Of a stretch of DNA of 64,000 nucleotides, positions 55,107 through 63,490 are shown piece by piece; positions within the stretch are counted from its first letter, which is position 1; every line of letters begins with the position of its first letter. The stretch is from positions 1-64,000 of the forward strand of contig NZ_JAQGJM010000001.1 in the NCBI RefSeq assembly GCF_028290625.1. Direction: 5' to 3'. Origin of the DNA: Devosia sp. (GTDB taxonomy: Bacteria > Pseudomonadota > Alphaproteobacteria > Rhizobiales > Devosiaceae). The notes under the pieces were generated by a model, which saw only the letters and a program-made list of their open reading frames with translations, did no database searches and had not been told where the DNA came from. The translations under genes were made by a program, and so were the position numbers.

Positions 55107-56276
55107 GTGACCGTCTCGCCCGCATCCGCGCCAAGCCATGTCGTCGTGATCGGGGGAGGGCGCTGGGCCCGGGTCATTGCCACGGTCCTGCTCGAGCTGC
55201 TGCCCGCCCATGTGCCGATCACGATCCAGACCGTGCGCGGTCGGGCCGGCATGCTTGAATGGGCGCAGCGGCAAGGCCTGTCTGGTCGGATTTCCGTCGT
55301 GACCGAGCGCCCAGCACCGGCCGACCGCATGGCGGTCATTGTCGCCAATGCCGCTGCCGATCACGCCGAGGCGGCTCGCTGGGCGCTTGCGCACAGGCTG
55401 CCCGTGCTGGTTGAAAAGCCGGTGACCACCCGCGCCGACGACACGGCGGCGCTGATGGCCTTAGCGCAGGCCAATGACACATTGCTCTGTGCCGGCCACG
55501 TCTTTTTGTTTGCTGGCTATTTTCGCGAGTTCGTCGAGCGACTGCAGACCGGCGGGTCGGTCACTGCGTTGCACCTGCGCTGGAGCGATGCCGCGACGGA
55601 AACGCGCCATGGCGAAGCCAAGAGCTATGACGCGAGCGTGAGCATTCATGCCGATTGGTTGCCCCATATTCTGTCCATGCTAGGCACCGTGCTGGCCGGG
55701 ACCACGGCCATAACCGGGCTTGCCGTGGCGCGCGGCGGCGCCAGCGAGGCACTGGCGCTGCGCTTCGACAATGTGCCGGCCACCATCGAATTGGAGCGCA
55801 ATGCGTGCGAGCGTGTGCGCCGGCTCGAAGTCATGACCGAGCGCGGCCCGTTCGTGCTGGACTTCTCCAGCGAGCCCGGCACGACCATCGCGCCGGACGG
55901 CAGCCGGTCGATCCCGGCGCAGTGGTCGTCCGCCGACCGGCCGCTCGCCACCATGTTGCGGGCCTTCCTCGCGGCGGCGGCCGGCGGACCGCAAGATGCC
56001 CGGCTCGCAGTGGCCATCGGATACCAGGCGAACCTGGTGATCGATTCGATGTCGGGACTTTATCAACAGGCAGTCTTGCCTTGGACGGCGGAGAAATTGC
56101 GTGTATCTGGGGATTTGAACGACGCCGATCTGCGCTATCGGCTGGCAGAACAATTGCAGGCCGACGGGCGGCTGGATCCAGCCGAACTGGACGCTGAAAT
56201 GGCGCGGTTCATCGGCCAGAATAGCGGCGAATCGGCATCGCGCGCCTGGCTCAGGCGGCGCCTGGAGGAGATATAG
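55107..56276 (+). CDS. Gfo/Idh/MocA family oxidoreductase
   Basis: 389 residues with an N-terminal Rossmann VVVIGGGRWARVIA (about 11-24) and the VEKPVTT loop holding the EKP motif, followed by an alpha/beta domain. Family members oxidise or reduce sugar hydroxyls. In this position it may reduce a CDP-keto-sugar. GTG start; it is directly followed by rfbF without a gap. Confidence 0.85.
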   Translation: MTVSPASAPSHVVVIGGGRWARVIATVLLELLPAHVPITIQTVRGRAGMLEWAQRQGLSGRISVVTERPAPADRMAVIVANAAADHAEAARWALAHRLPVLVEKPVTTRADDTAALMALAQANDTLLCAGHVFLFAGYFREFVERLQTGGSVTALHLRWSDAATETRHGEAKSYDASVSIHADWLPHILSMLGTVLAGTTAITGLAVARGGASEALALRFDNVPATIELERNACERVRRLEVMTERGPFVLDFSSEPGTTIAPDGSRSIPAQWSSADRPLATMLRAFLAAAAGGPQDARLAVAIGYQANLVIDSMSGLYQQAVLPWTAEKLRVSGDLNDADLRYRLAEQLQADGRLDPAELDAEMARFIGQNSGESASRAWLRRRLEEI

Positions 56277-57053
56277 GTGAAGGTAGTCATTTTGGCCGGC
56301 GGCTACGGGACTCGTATCCGCGACGTTCAGGACGATATCCCCAAGCCGATGATACCCATCGGGCCCTATCCCATTCTGTTCCACATCATGCGGCACTACG
56401 CCCGGTTCGGGCACAAGGAATTCGTGGTCTGCCTCGGCTATAAGGGCCAGGTGATCAAGGATTTCTTTCTCGGGCTCGAAGCGCATACGCGCGACATGAC
56501 CATCAGCTTCGGCAATGGCGGCGGCATCGAGTTCCACGGCGACCATTTTGAATCCGACTGGAAGATCACCTTGGCCGATACCGGGCTCAAGACCATGACT
56601 GGCGGCCGCATTTCACGCATTCGCAAATATGTCGGCGATGAAGAGTTCATGCTGACCTATGGCGACGGGGTCAGCGATATCGACCTGGACAAGTTGCTGG
56701 CGTTCCATCGGGCCCACGGCAAGGTGCTGACCGTGACGGGCGTGCGGCCCCCGGCCCGCTTCGGCGAAATGGTCGGCAATGAGGACGGCACGATCGCAGC
56801 GTTCAACGAAAAGCCACAGGCAACCGGTGGACGGATTTCCGGGGGCTTTTTCGTCGCCGGCCCGCGCCTGTTCGACTATGTGTCGGACGATGTCGACCTG
56901 GTCTTCGAGCAGCAGCCGATCCGCGAAGTGGTCGCGGCCGGCGAACTGGTGATGTACCCGCATGACGGGTTCTGGCAGCCGATGGATACCAGCCGCGAGT
57001 ACCAGCTGCTCAATGGCCTCTACGATGCCGGGAATGCCCCATGGCTTCAATGA
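56277..57053 (+). CDS. rfbF: Glucose-1-phosphate cytidylyltransferase
   Basis: Makes CDP-glucose from CTP and glucose-1-phosphate. The 258-residue protein starts MKVVILAGGYGTRIRDVQDD, has KPMIPIGPYPILFHIMRHYA and the YGDGVSDIDLD and FWQPMDTSREY signatures of RfbF. GTG 56277 follows the preceding stop directly with a strong GGAGG site. The 3' end overlaps rfbG by 13 bases. Confidence 0.95.
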   Translation: MKVVILAGGYGTRIRDVQDDIPKPMIPIGPYPILFHIMRHYARFGHKEFVVCLGYKGQVIKDFFLGLEAHTRDMTISFGNGGGIEFHGDHFESDWKITLADTGLKTMTGGRISRIRKYVGDEEFMLTYGDGVSDIDLDKLLAFHRAHGKVLTVTGVRPPARFGEMVGNEDGTIAAFNEKPQATGGRISGGFFVAGPRLFDYVSDDVDLVFEQQPIREVVAAGELVMYPHDGFWQPMDTSREYQLLNGLYDAGNAPWLQ

Positions 57054-58123
57054 CCTACGCGGAGGCGTTCGCCGCCTATGCCGGAAAGCGGGTCTTCGTT
57101 ACCGGCCACACTGGCTTCAAGGGTACTTGGCTGGTGATGCTGCTGCGCGAGATCGGCGCCGAAGTAATGGGTTATGCCCTGCCGCCGCCGCCTGGCCTCA
57201 GCCATTATGAGGCGCTTGGGATCAACGGGCAGATCGCCGAAGTGATCGGCGACGTCCGCGATGCGGGGGCGCTAGCCAAGGCCATGGGCGATTTTGCCCC
57301 TGAATTCGTGTTTCATCTCGCCGCCCAGGCACTGGTGCGCCAGTCCTATGCCGAGCCTGCCGATACATTCGCCACCAATGTGATGGGTGCCGCCAACCTG
57401 CTCGACGCCGTGCGCGCTACGCCCTCGGTCCGCTCCCTGGTGTTCATCACCTCGGACAAGGCCTACGAAAACCTGGAATGGGTCTGGGGCTATCGCGAAA
57501 ACGATCGCCTGGGTGGCCACGATCCCTATAGCGCCTCCAAGGCGGCGGCGGAAATCGTGTTCTCGGCCTATGCGCGGTCGTATTTTGCCGCAAGGGCCGA
57601 TTTTGGCGCGGCAACCACGCGGGCGGGCAATGTCATCGGCGGCGGCGACTGGGCTGCCGACCGCATCGTGCCCGACTGCATTCGCGCCGTAGAAGCGGGA
57701 AAGCCGGTCGAGTTGCGCAATCCACAATCGACCCGCCCCTGGCAACATGTGCTGGAGCCGATATCGGGCTATGTGCTGCTGGGTGCCCGCCTCCATGCCG
57801 ATCCGGCCCGTTATGGCGGAAGCTGGAATTTTGGGCCGTCCTCGGTCGAGGTGCGCACCGTGCACGACGTGGCCGGCGCCATCATCGAGCATCTGGGGCA
57901 TGGCTCGATTGTCATTACTGGCGATCCGAGTGCGCGTCACGAAGCCAATCTGCTGCAGCTCAATTGCGATCGGGCGCATCAGTTGCTGGCCTGGCATCCG
58001 CGCTGGGACGTCGACAAGACCCTGTCGGCAACGGCAAGCTGGTACGCGGCGGTGCTCGGCGGGCAAGACGCGGCCGCCGTCACGAGAAGCCAATTGCAAG
58101 ATTATTTCCCGGAGCTGGCATGA
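57041..58123 (+). CDS. rfbG: CDP-glucose 4,6-dehydratase
   Basis: Converts CDP-glucose to CDP-4-keto-6-deoxyglucose. The 360-residue SDR has VFVTGHTGFKGTWL, HLAAQALVRQSY, the TSDKAYEN and DPYSASKAAAE catalytic region (Y-x3-K) and AGNVIGGGDWAADRIVPDC. Overlaps rfbF (13) and the following RmlC-like gene (ATGA). Confidence 0.95.
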   Translation: MASMTYAEAFAAYAGKRVFVTGHTGFKGTWLVMLLREIGAEVMGYALPPPPGLSHYEALGINGQIAEVIGDVRDAGALAKAMGDFAPEFVFHLAAQALVRQSYAEPADTFATNVMGAANLLDAVRATPSVRSLVFITSDKAYENLEWVWGYRENDRLGGHDPYSASKAAAEIVFSAYARSYFAARADFGAATTRAGNVIGGGDWAADRIVPDCIRAVEAGKPVELRNPQSTRPWQHVLEPISGYVLLGARLHADPARYGGSWNFGPSSVEVRTVHDVAGAIIEHLGHGSIVITGDPSARHEANLLQLNCDRAHQLLAWHPRWDVDKTLSATASWYAAVLGGQDAAAVTRSQLQDYFPELA

Positions 58124-58569
58124 TCGAAGGCGTTGTCATCACCCCCCTGCGGCAGATTTTCGACGAGCGCGGCAAGGTCATGCACATGCTGCGCGAAGAC
58201 TCGCCGGTATTCTCGCGGTTTGGGGAAATCTATTTTTCCTGCACCCATCCTGGCGCCGTCAAGGCCTGGCACATGCACAAGAGGATGACGCTGAACTACG
58301 CCGTCATCCATGGCGAGATCAAATTCGTGCTCTATGACGACCGGCCGGGCAGTTCGACGCGGGGGGAGCTGCAGGAATTCTTCATTTCGCCCGAGAACTA
58401 CAGCCTGGTCACCGTGCCACCCGAAATCTGGAACGGTTTCAAGGGTGTGGGTCAGAAGGACGCAATCGTCGCCAATTGCGCCACCCTGTCGCACGATCCC
58501 GATGAGATCGAGCGCAAGCCACCTCACGATTCCAGCATTCCCTACGATTGGCAAATCCAGCACCGATAG
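58120..58569 (+). CDS. RmlC-like dTDP/CDP-sugar 3,5-epimerase
   Basis: The 149-residue cupin-fold protein has the RmlC-type segments QIFDERGKVMHMLRED, AWHMHKRMTLNYAVIHGEIK and PPEIWNGF. It presumably epimerises the CDP-4-keto-6-deoxy sugar from RfbG. ATGA overlap with rfbG makes a CDP substrate more likely than dTDP. Confidence 0.88.
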   Translation: MIEGVVITPLRQIFDERGKVMHMLREDSPVFSRFGEIYFSCTHPGAVKAWHMHKRMTLNYAVIHGEIKFVLYDDRPGSSTRGELQEFFISPENYSLVTVPPEIWNGFKGVGQKDAIVANCATLSHDPDEIERKPPHDSSIPYDWQIQHR

Positions 58570-58582
58570 GCGACCAGTTGCG

Positions 58583-59530
58583 ATGCGGCTCCTGCTGACT
58601 GGAGGTTTTGGCTATCTGGGCGGGCGGCTGGCCCAGCATCTCGCCGGCCAGGGCGCCGAGATCGTGCTGGGCTCCCGACGCGCCTTGCGCGCCCCCGCCT
58701 GGCTGCCTGATGCGCAGACCGTATCCCTCGACTGGGAGTCCTTGAACGGGCTGGCTGATTGCTGCCGCGATATCGATACGGTGTTTCACCTGGCCGGCAT
58801 GAACGCTGCCGACTGCGCACGCGATCCGGTCGGTGCGCTGGCATTCAATGGCCTGGCGACCGCGCGGCTGGTGGAAGCCGCTGCGTCGCAAGGAGTGCGC
58901 CGTCTGATCCATGTGTCGACGGCGCATGTCTATGCCAGCCCCCTCGCCGGGGTCATCGACGAGGCAACACCGCCGGTAAACCTGCATCCTTATGCGACCA
59001 GTCATCGCGCCGGCGAGGATGCCGTTCGCGCCGCTCACACAGCGGGGCGCATTGAGGGCGTGGTGATCAGACTCTCCAACGCATTTGGCGCCCCGGCCGA
59101 TGCCAGTGCCGATTGCTGGACCCTGCTGGTCAACGACTTGGCCCGGCAGGCAGCGCGGAGCGGCCGGCTGGTGCTGAAAAGCGGTGGCTGTCAGCAGCGC
59201 GACTTCATCGCCATCAGCGATTTCTGCCGCATGACGAGCGCGCTGCTGGACCTGCCGGACGACGGCCTCGCGGCGGGCGTGTTCAATATCGGCGGCGGGC
59301 AGAGCCTGACCGTTCTGGAAATGGCCGAACGTGTGGCCGCCCGCTTTGCCGCATTGACCGCAATTGCCTGTCCGATCGTTCGGCCGGAGGATGCGGTCAT
59401 TGGTCAATCGGACGAACTACAGTACAAGATGGCTCGAATCGACGCGGCCGGAATTACCCTTCCCCGGGCCGCCAGTATCGATGCGGAAATCGATGCCCTG
59501 CTGCAGTTTTGTCTGGCGGAAACGAGATAG
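58583..59530 (+). CDS. NAD-dependent sugar epimerase/reductase (SDR)
   Basis: The 315-residue extended SDR has LLLTGGFGYLGGRLAQHL and HVSTAHVYASP, but the usual YxxxK reads YATSHRAGE: Tyr present, Lys replaced. It may be a reductase for the CDP-4-keto sugar, or non-catalytic. ATG 58583 follows the RmlC-like stop by 13 bases. Confidence 0.75.
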   Translation: MRLLLTGGFGYLGGRLAQHLAGQGAEIVLGSRRALRAPAWLPDAQTVSLDWESLNGLADCCRDIDTVFHLAGMNAADCARDPVGALAFNGLATARLVEAAASQGVRRLIHVSTAHVYASPLAGVIDEATPPVNLHPYATSHRAGEDAVRAAHTAGRIEGVVIRLSNAFGAPADASADCWTLLVNDLARQAARSGRLVLKSGGCQQRDFIAISDFCRMTSALLDLPDDGLAAGVFNIGGGQSLTVLEMAERVAARFAALTAIACPIVRPEDAVIGQSDELQYKMARIDAAGITLPRAASIDAEIDALLQFCLAETR

Positions 59531-60406
59531 ATGGCGCCTCTCGTGTCGATTGTCATACCGACCTTCAACCGGGCACGGGACCTGGAACGCGCCCTTAACT
59601 CGGTTCGCGCCCAGAGCTACGCCGACTGGGAAGCGCTGGTGGTCGACAATCATTCCACCGATGGCACCGCCGCACTGATCGAAGCCATGGCCGAGCCGCG
59701 GATATCGCTTTCCCTGATACACAATGACGGCGTCATCGCGGCGTCGCGGAACCAGGGTGTCCGGCAGGCCAGCGGGGTCTATCTGGCATTCCTGGACTCA
59801 GACGATTGGTGGGAGCCCAAAAAGCTGGCCCGCTCGGTCGCGGCACTCGAGGCGGGAGCCGATATCGTCTATCACGACCTCTATTTGGCGCGCCGCCCCG
59901 ATCAACGACAGTTCAGACCGAGCGGCACTGTTCGTCCGGTGACTGCACCGGTCTTTGCCGACCTGCTGAGAAGCGGTAACGCGTTGTCGAATTCCAGCGT
60001 CGTGGTTCGGTTAGAATGTCTGGCCAGGGTCGGGCCGATCAGCGAGAACCGCGATTTGATCGGCATGGAAGACTTCGACACCTGGCTTAAAATTGCGCGG
60101 GAAACCGATCGTTTCGTCATGCTTCCGGAAACGCTGGGTTACTACTGGGCCGGGGGTGGAAACATGACCAATCCGGACCGGACGCTGCGCGCCCTGAAAG
60201 CGTTCGAAATAGCCTATGGCGGCGAACCTGAATTTCGTTCGCACAGTACCGGCTGGTTCGGATATGCCAGGAGCAGGGCGCTGTTTCGGCTCGGCCACTA
60301 CCGCCAGGCACGCGCAGAGCTTCGCAAGCTGCCGATATTCCGTCTTCCTCTGGGGTTGGCGCTTAAGAGCGGATACATGTGGCTGCGTGCGAGCGCGGCA
60401 CGGTGA
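59531..60406 (+). CDS. Glycosyltransferase family 2
   Basis: 291 residues, GT-A: VSIVIPTFNRARDLERAL, VDNHSTDGTAALIEA and the DxD segment LDSDDWWEPKK. Directly follows the previous stop. Likely transfers the CDP-derived or another sugar of this cluster. Confidence 0.9.
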   Translation: MAPLVSIVIPTFNRARDLERALNSVRAQSYADWEALVVDNHSTDGTAALIEAMAEPRISLSLIHNDGVIAASRNQGVRQASGVYLAFLDSDDWWEPKKLARSVAALEAGADIVYHDLYLARRPDQRQFRPSGTVRPVTAPVFADLLRSGNALSNSSVVVRLECLARVGPISENRDLIGMEDFDTWLKIARETDRFVMLPETLGYYWAGGGNMTNPDRTLRALKAFEIAYGGEPEFRSHSTGWFGYARSRALFRLGHYRQARAELRKLPIFRLPLGLALKSGYMWLRASAAR

Positions 60407-61749
60407 GCAGGATGTCCAGATCAATCGAGGTAGAGCAAAAGCATCGGCAGTGGAATTTTGCCAATATGTCAATAGATCGGGACAGCGCCCTGGCCTGGTT
60501 AGGCTATGCCAGCCTCGTTGCAGCGGTAATCTTCCAGCTGACGGTCTTGCCAGAGACGTTAAACGTGAAATTTCTAGGGCGTTTAGTCAATGCTGCATTG
60601 CTTCTGGTATTTTCCGGTCTTTTTTTATTCGGTGCAATGCAGGTTCGTGTAAAAATACGAGTCATGTTGCTTTATATAATGCCTATATTTGTTATTATTA
60701 TTGGATTTGTAATTAACCTGTCAAGGGGCATAGGTTTTGAAAACGTCGGTTACGTCAGTATATTGCTTCCATATCTGGCGGGAATATCCTTACCATTTCT
60801 AAAAAGATTTGATATATCTCGGGCTTGGGAGATATATTATTGGATAATGATTGTATTGTGTGGAATTTCTGTAATTGAATACGTCATGGTGTTTTCTGGG
60901 TGGTTGCCGCTCAGCGTCCACCTCAATGACCGAAATAATTTTCTACGGGGAATTGTCACGATTTTCTACGATCTCGGCGGATCGACGCCGCATTACCGGC
61001 TTTACGGCGTATTCTTCGAGCCAGGTACGGCGGCCATGTTGGCGCTACCCGCATTGGCCTACAGTTTGATCCGACGTCGGCTAATTGGCATCGCGGTATT
61101 CATTGCGATCTTCGCGCTCACCGATTCGTTGGGCGGCTATATGGCCCTAGCCGTTACCTTTGCCGCTTACCTGTATATCTGCCTTGATCGCCTACGGTAT
61201 GCGGGCGTTATTCGTTTTTTTGCCTGGACGCTGGCTTTGCCGATCGGGGCAATCCTTTTGTTTTTCGCACTTGCGCCGGTCTATGAGCATAAGGCCGGGT
61301 CAGCATTGGTGCGCGAGCAGAATATCATCGGCTTCTTCTCCAATTTCTTCGGGCTGATCCTGCAGAGGCCTTTCGGATTTTCACTATCGGGTAGTTCGCT
61401 GACCAGTGTTGGCGACCAGGGGGGATATCTGGGCTCCAATTTCATGTTCTACGTGGCATATGTCGAGGGTGGGGTATTGGCAATGATAGGCTATCTCGTC
61501 CTATCTGGCTCAGCTGCAATCCTGGCATTCCGCGTCATATTGATGCCCAAGGGGCAAAGCCCGGCGGCGCTTGCCGCCTTCATCTCGCTACCAGCCATGT
61601 TGCTTTTCTCATTTCAGCGCGGTTCTATATTCGAGACTGTGCTGCTGGCCTTCCTTTATGCAATTCCGATGATTGAGGCGCTGGGAGGAGGGCCGGCGCG
61701 ATATATTCAACGCAATTCCGCCAAGCTTGCGACTAGGGATGCGGCATGA
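60403..61749 (+). CDS. O-antigen polymerase-like (Wzy) membrane protein
   Basis: The 448-residue protein is very hydrophobic with about 11-12 membrane helices and a large loop (SVHLNDRNNFLRGIVTIFYDL ... RLYGVFFEPGTAAM), the outline of Wzy/Ligase proteins, which conserve little sequence. The 60.6-60.9 kb part is clearly AT-rich compared with neighbours, a usual trait of wzy genes. Start GTG 60403 (GTGA overlap) or ATG 60412. The 3' end overlaps the next gene (ATGA). Confidence 0.8.
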   Translation: MSRMSRSIEVEQKHRQWNFANMSIDRDSALAWLGYASLVAAVIFQLTVLPETLNVKFLGRLVNAALLLVFSGLFLFGAMQVRVKIRVMLLYIMPIFVIIIGFVINLSRGIGFENVGYVSILLPYLAGISLPFLKRFDISRAWEIYYWIMIVLCGISVIEYVMVFSGWLPLSVHLNDRNNFLRGIVTIFYDLGGSTPHYRLYGVFFEPGTAAMLALPALAYSLIRRRLIGIAVFIAIFALTDSLGGYMALAVTFAAYLYICLDRLRYAGVIRFFAWTLALPIGAILLFFALAPVYEHKAGSALVREQNIIGFFSNFFGLILQRPFGFSLSGSSLTSVGDQGGYLGSNFMFYVAYVEGGVLAMIGYLVLSGSAAILAFRVILMPKGQSPAALAAFISLPAMLLFSFQRGSIFETVLLAFLYAIPMIEALGGGPARYIQRNSAKLATRDAA

Positions 61750-62744
61750 CAAAAATCCTGGTGACCGGCGCCGACGGTTTCATCGGTTCGCACCTGGTCG
61801 AGACGCTGGTTCGCGCCGGCCATGACGTGCGCGCCTTCGTGCTCTACAACTCCTTCAATTCCCTGGGCTGGCTGGATGACAGTCCCGCCGACATTCGCGG
61901 TCATTTCGAAGTGTTCGCCGGCGATGTGCGCGATCCCTACGGGGTCAAGACGGCGATGCGGGGCTGCGACGCGGTGCTGCATCTGGCGGCGCTTATCGCC
62001 ATTCCCTATTCGTACCACTCGCCCGACAGCTACGTGGACACCAACATCAAGGGCACGCTCAATATCGTGCAGGCGGCGCGCGAACTGGGCGTGTCCCGGG
62101 TCATTCATACCTCGACCAGCGAAGTGTACGGTACGGCCCGTTTCGTGCCCATCACCGAAGAGCATCCGCTACAGGGGCAGTCGCCCTATTCGGCCACCAA
62201 GATCGGCGCGGACCAGATCGCCCTGTCGTTCCATGCCGCTTTCGGCACGCCGGTGGCGGTAATTCGCCCTTTCAACACCTATGGCCCGCGCCAGTCGACC
62301 CGGGCGGTTATCCCCACGATCATCACCCAGATCGCCGCTGGCGAGCGCCGAATCAAGCTGGGCGCATTGACGCCGACGCGCGATTTTTCCTTCGTCGCCG
62401 ATACCGTGGCCGGCTTCATCGCTGCACTGGGTTCGGATGCCGTGGTCGGCACGGTCACCAATCTGGGCAGCGGCTTTGAGATCTCGGTCGGCGATACGGT
62501 CAAGCTGATCGCCGAAGTGATGGGTGTCGATATCGAAATCGAGTCGGATGCTGCCCGCTTGCGGCCGCAGCGGAGCGAGGTGGAGCGCCTGTTCGCCAGC
62601 AACGCCAAGGCTGCGCAACTGATGGGTTGGAAACCCGCCTATGGTGGGTTAAACGGGTTTCGGCGTGGTCTGGCCGAAACCATTGCGTGGTTCACCCAGC
62701 CGGAAAACCTTGGCCGCTACAAGGCCGGTCAATATACCATCTAG
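61746..62744 (+). CDS. NAD-dependent 4,6-dehydratase, LegB-like (LLPSF_EDH family)
   Basis: The 332-residue SDR has ILVTGADGFIGSHLVETLVR, then VRAFVLYNSFNSLGWLDD and AALIAIPYSYHSP, which are typical of the LLPSF_EDH_00030/LegB group that dehydrates GDP- or UDP-GlcNAc in legionaminic-type pathways. YSATKIGADQIAL is the Y-x3-K. The nucleotidyltransferase next door supports a GDP-GlcNAc route; LegC, LegI and others would be expected beyond the window. Confidence 0.82.
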   Translation: MTKILVTGADGFIGSHLVETLVRAGHDVRAFVLYNSFNSLGWLDDSPADIRGHFEVFAGDVRDPYGVKTAMRGCDAVLHLAALIAIPYSYHSPDSYVDTNIKGTLNIVQAARELGVSRVIHTSTSEVYGTARFVPITEEHPLQGQSPYSATKIGADQIALSFHAAFGTPVAVIRPFNTYGPRQSTRAVIPTIITQIAAGERRIKLGALTPTRDFSFVADTVAGFIAALGSDAVVGTVTNLGSGFEISVGDTVKLIAEVMGVDIEIESDAARLRPQRSEVERLFASNAKAAQLMGWKPAYGGLNGFRRGLAETIAWFTQPENLGRYKAGQYTI

Positions 62745-62776
62745 GGTCGTCGGATGACCCGCTCTGGAGACGGCCA

Positions 62777-63490
62777 ATGGGCAAGCGTGCAATCATTCTC
62801 GCGGGCGGGCGGGGAACCCGCCTCAGGCCCTATACGGTGGTTTTGCCCAAGCCGCTGATGCCGATCGGCGAATATCCGATCCTCGAAGTGGTGATCCGGC
62901 AACTGGCGCGCTGCGGCTTCGATCACATCACGCTGGCCGTCAATCACCAGGCCGAACTGATCAAGGCGTTTTTCGATGACGGCCGCAAATGGCGCGTGCG
63001 CATCGACTATTCGCTGGAAGACCGCCCGCTTGCCACGATGGGGCCACTGCGCCTGGTTCGTGACCTGCCGGAGAATTTCCTGGTGATGAACGGCGACATC
63101 CTGACCGATCTTGATTTCGGTGCCTTTCACGACGAACACGTCGCCAAGGCCAGCCTGTTCACCATTTCGGCACATCGGCGCGAACAGCGCATCGACTACG
63201 GCGTGCTCGAGTCCAATGGCGAGGGCGAACTGGTGGCGTTTCGCGAAAAGCCGCGGACGCAATATGAGGTCAGTATGGGGGTTTACATGGCCAGTCGAGC
63301 TATCCTCGACTTCATCCCGCCGGAGCAGGCCTATGGCTTCGATAACCTGATGCTGGATTTGATTGCCGCCGGGCGCAAGGTCGCCGTCCGGAACTATCCA
63401 GGCTATTGGCTTGATATTGGCCGTCCCGACGACTATGCCGAGGCCATCGAGCAATTCGATGCCATGCAGTCGAAATTTCTCGATGGTTGA
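62777..63490 (+). CDS. Sugar nucleotidyltransferase (PtmE/RfbA-like)
   Basis: 237 residues: AIILAGGRGTRLRPYTVVLP with the pyrophosphorylase signature, KPLMPIGEYPILE, FLVMNGDILTDLDFG and YWLDIGRPDDYAEA. This could be the guanylyltransferase that feeds LegB, but base specificity cannot be read. GGAG before ATG 62777 sets the start; the ORF extends back into legB. It overlaps the next gene by eight bases. Confidence 0.85.
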   Translation: MGKRAIILAGGRGTRLRPYTVVLPKPLMPIGEYPILEVVIRQLARCGFDHITLAVNHQAELIKAFFDDGRKWRVRIDYSLEDRPLATMGPLRLVRDLPENFLVMNGDILTDLDFGAFHDEHVAKASLFTISAHRREQRIDYGVLESNGEGELVAFREKPRTQYEVSMGVYMASRAILDFIPPEQAYGFDNLMLDLIAAGRKVAVRNYPGYWLDIGRPDDYAEAIEQFDAMQSKFLDG

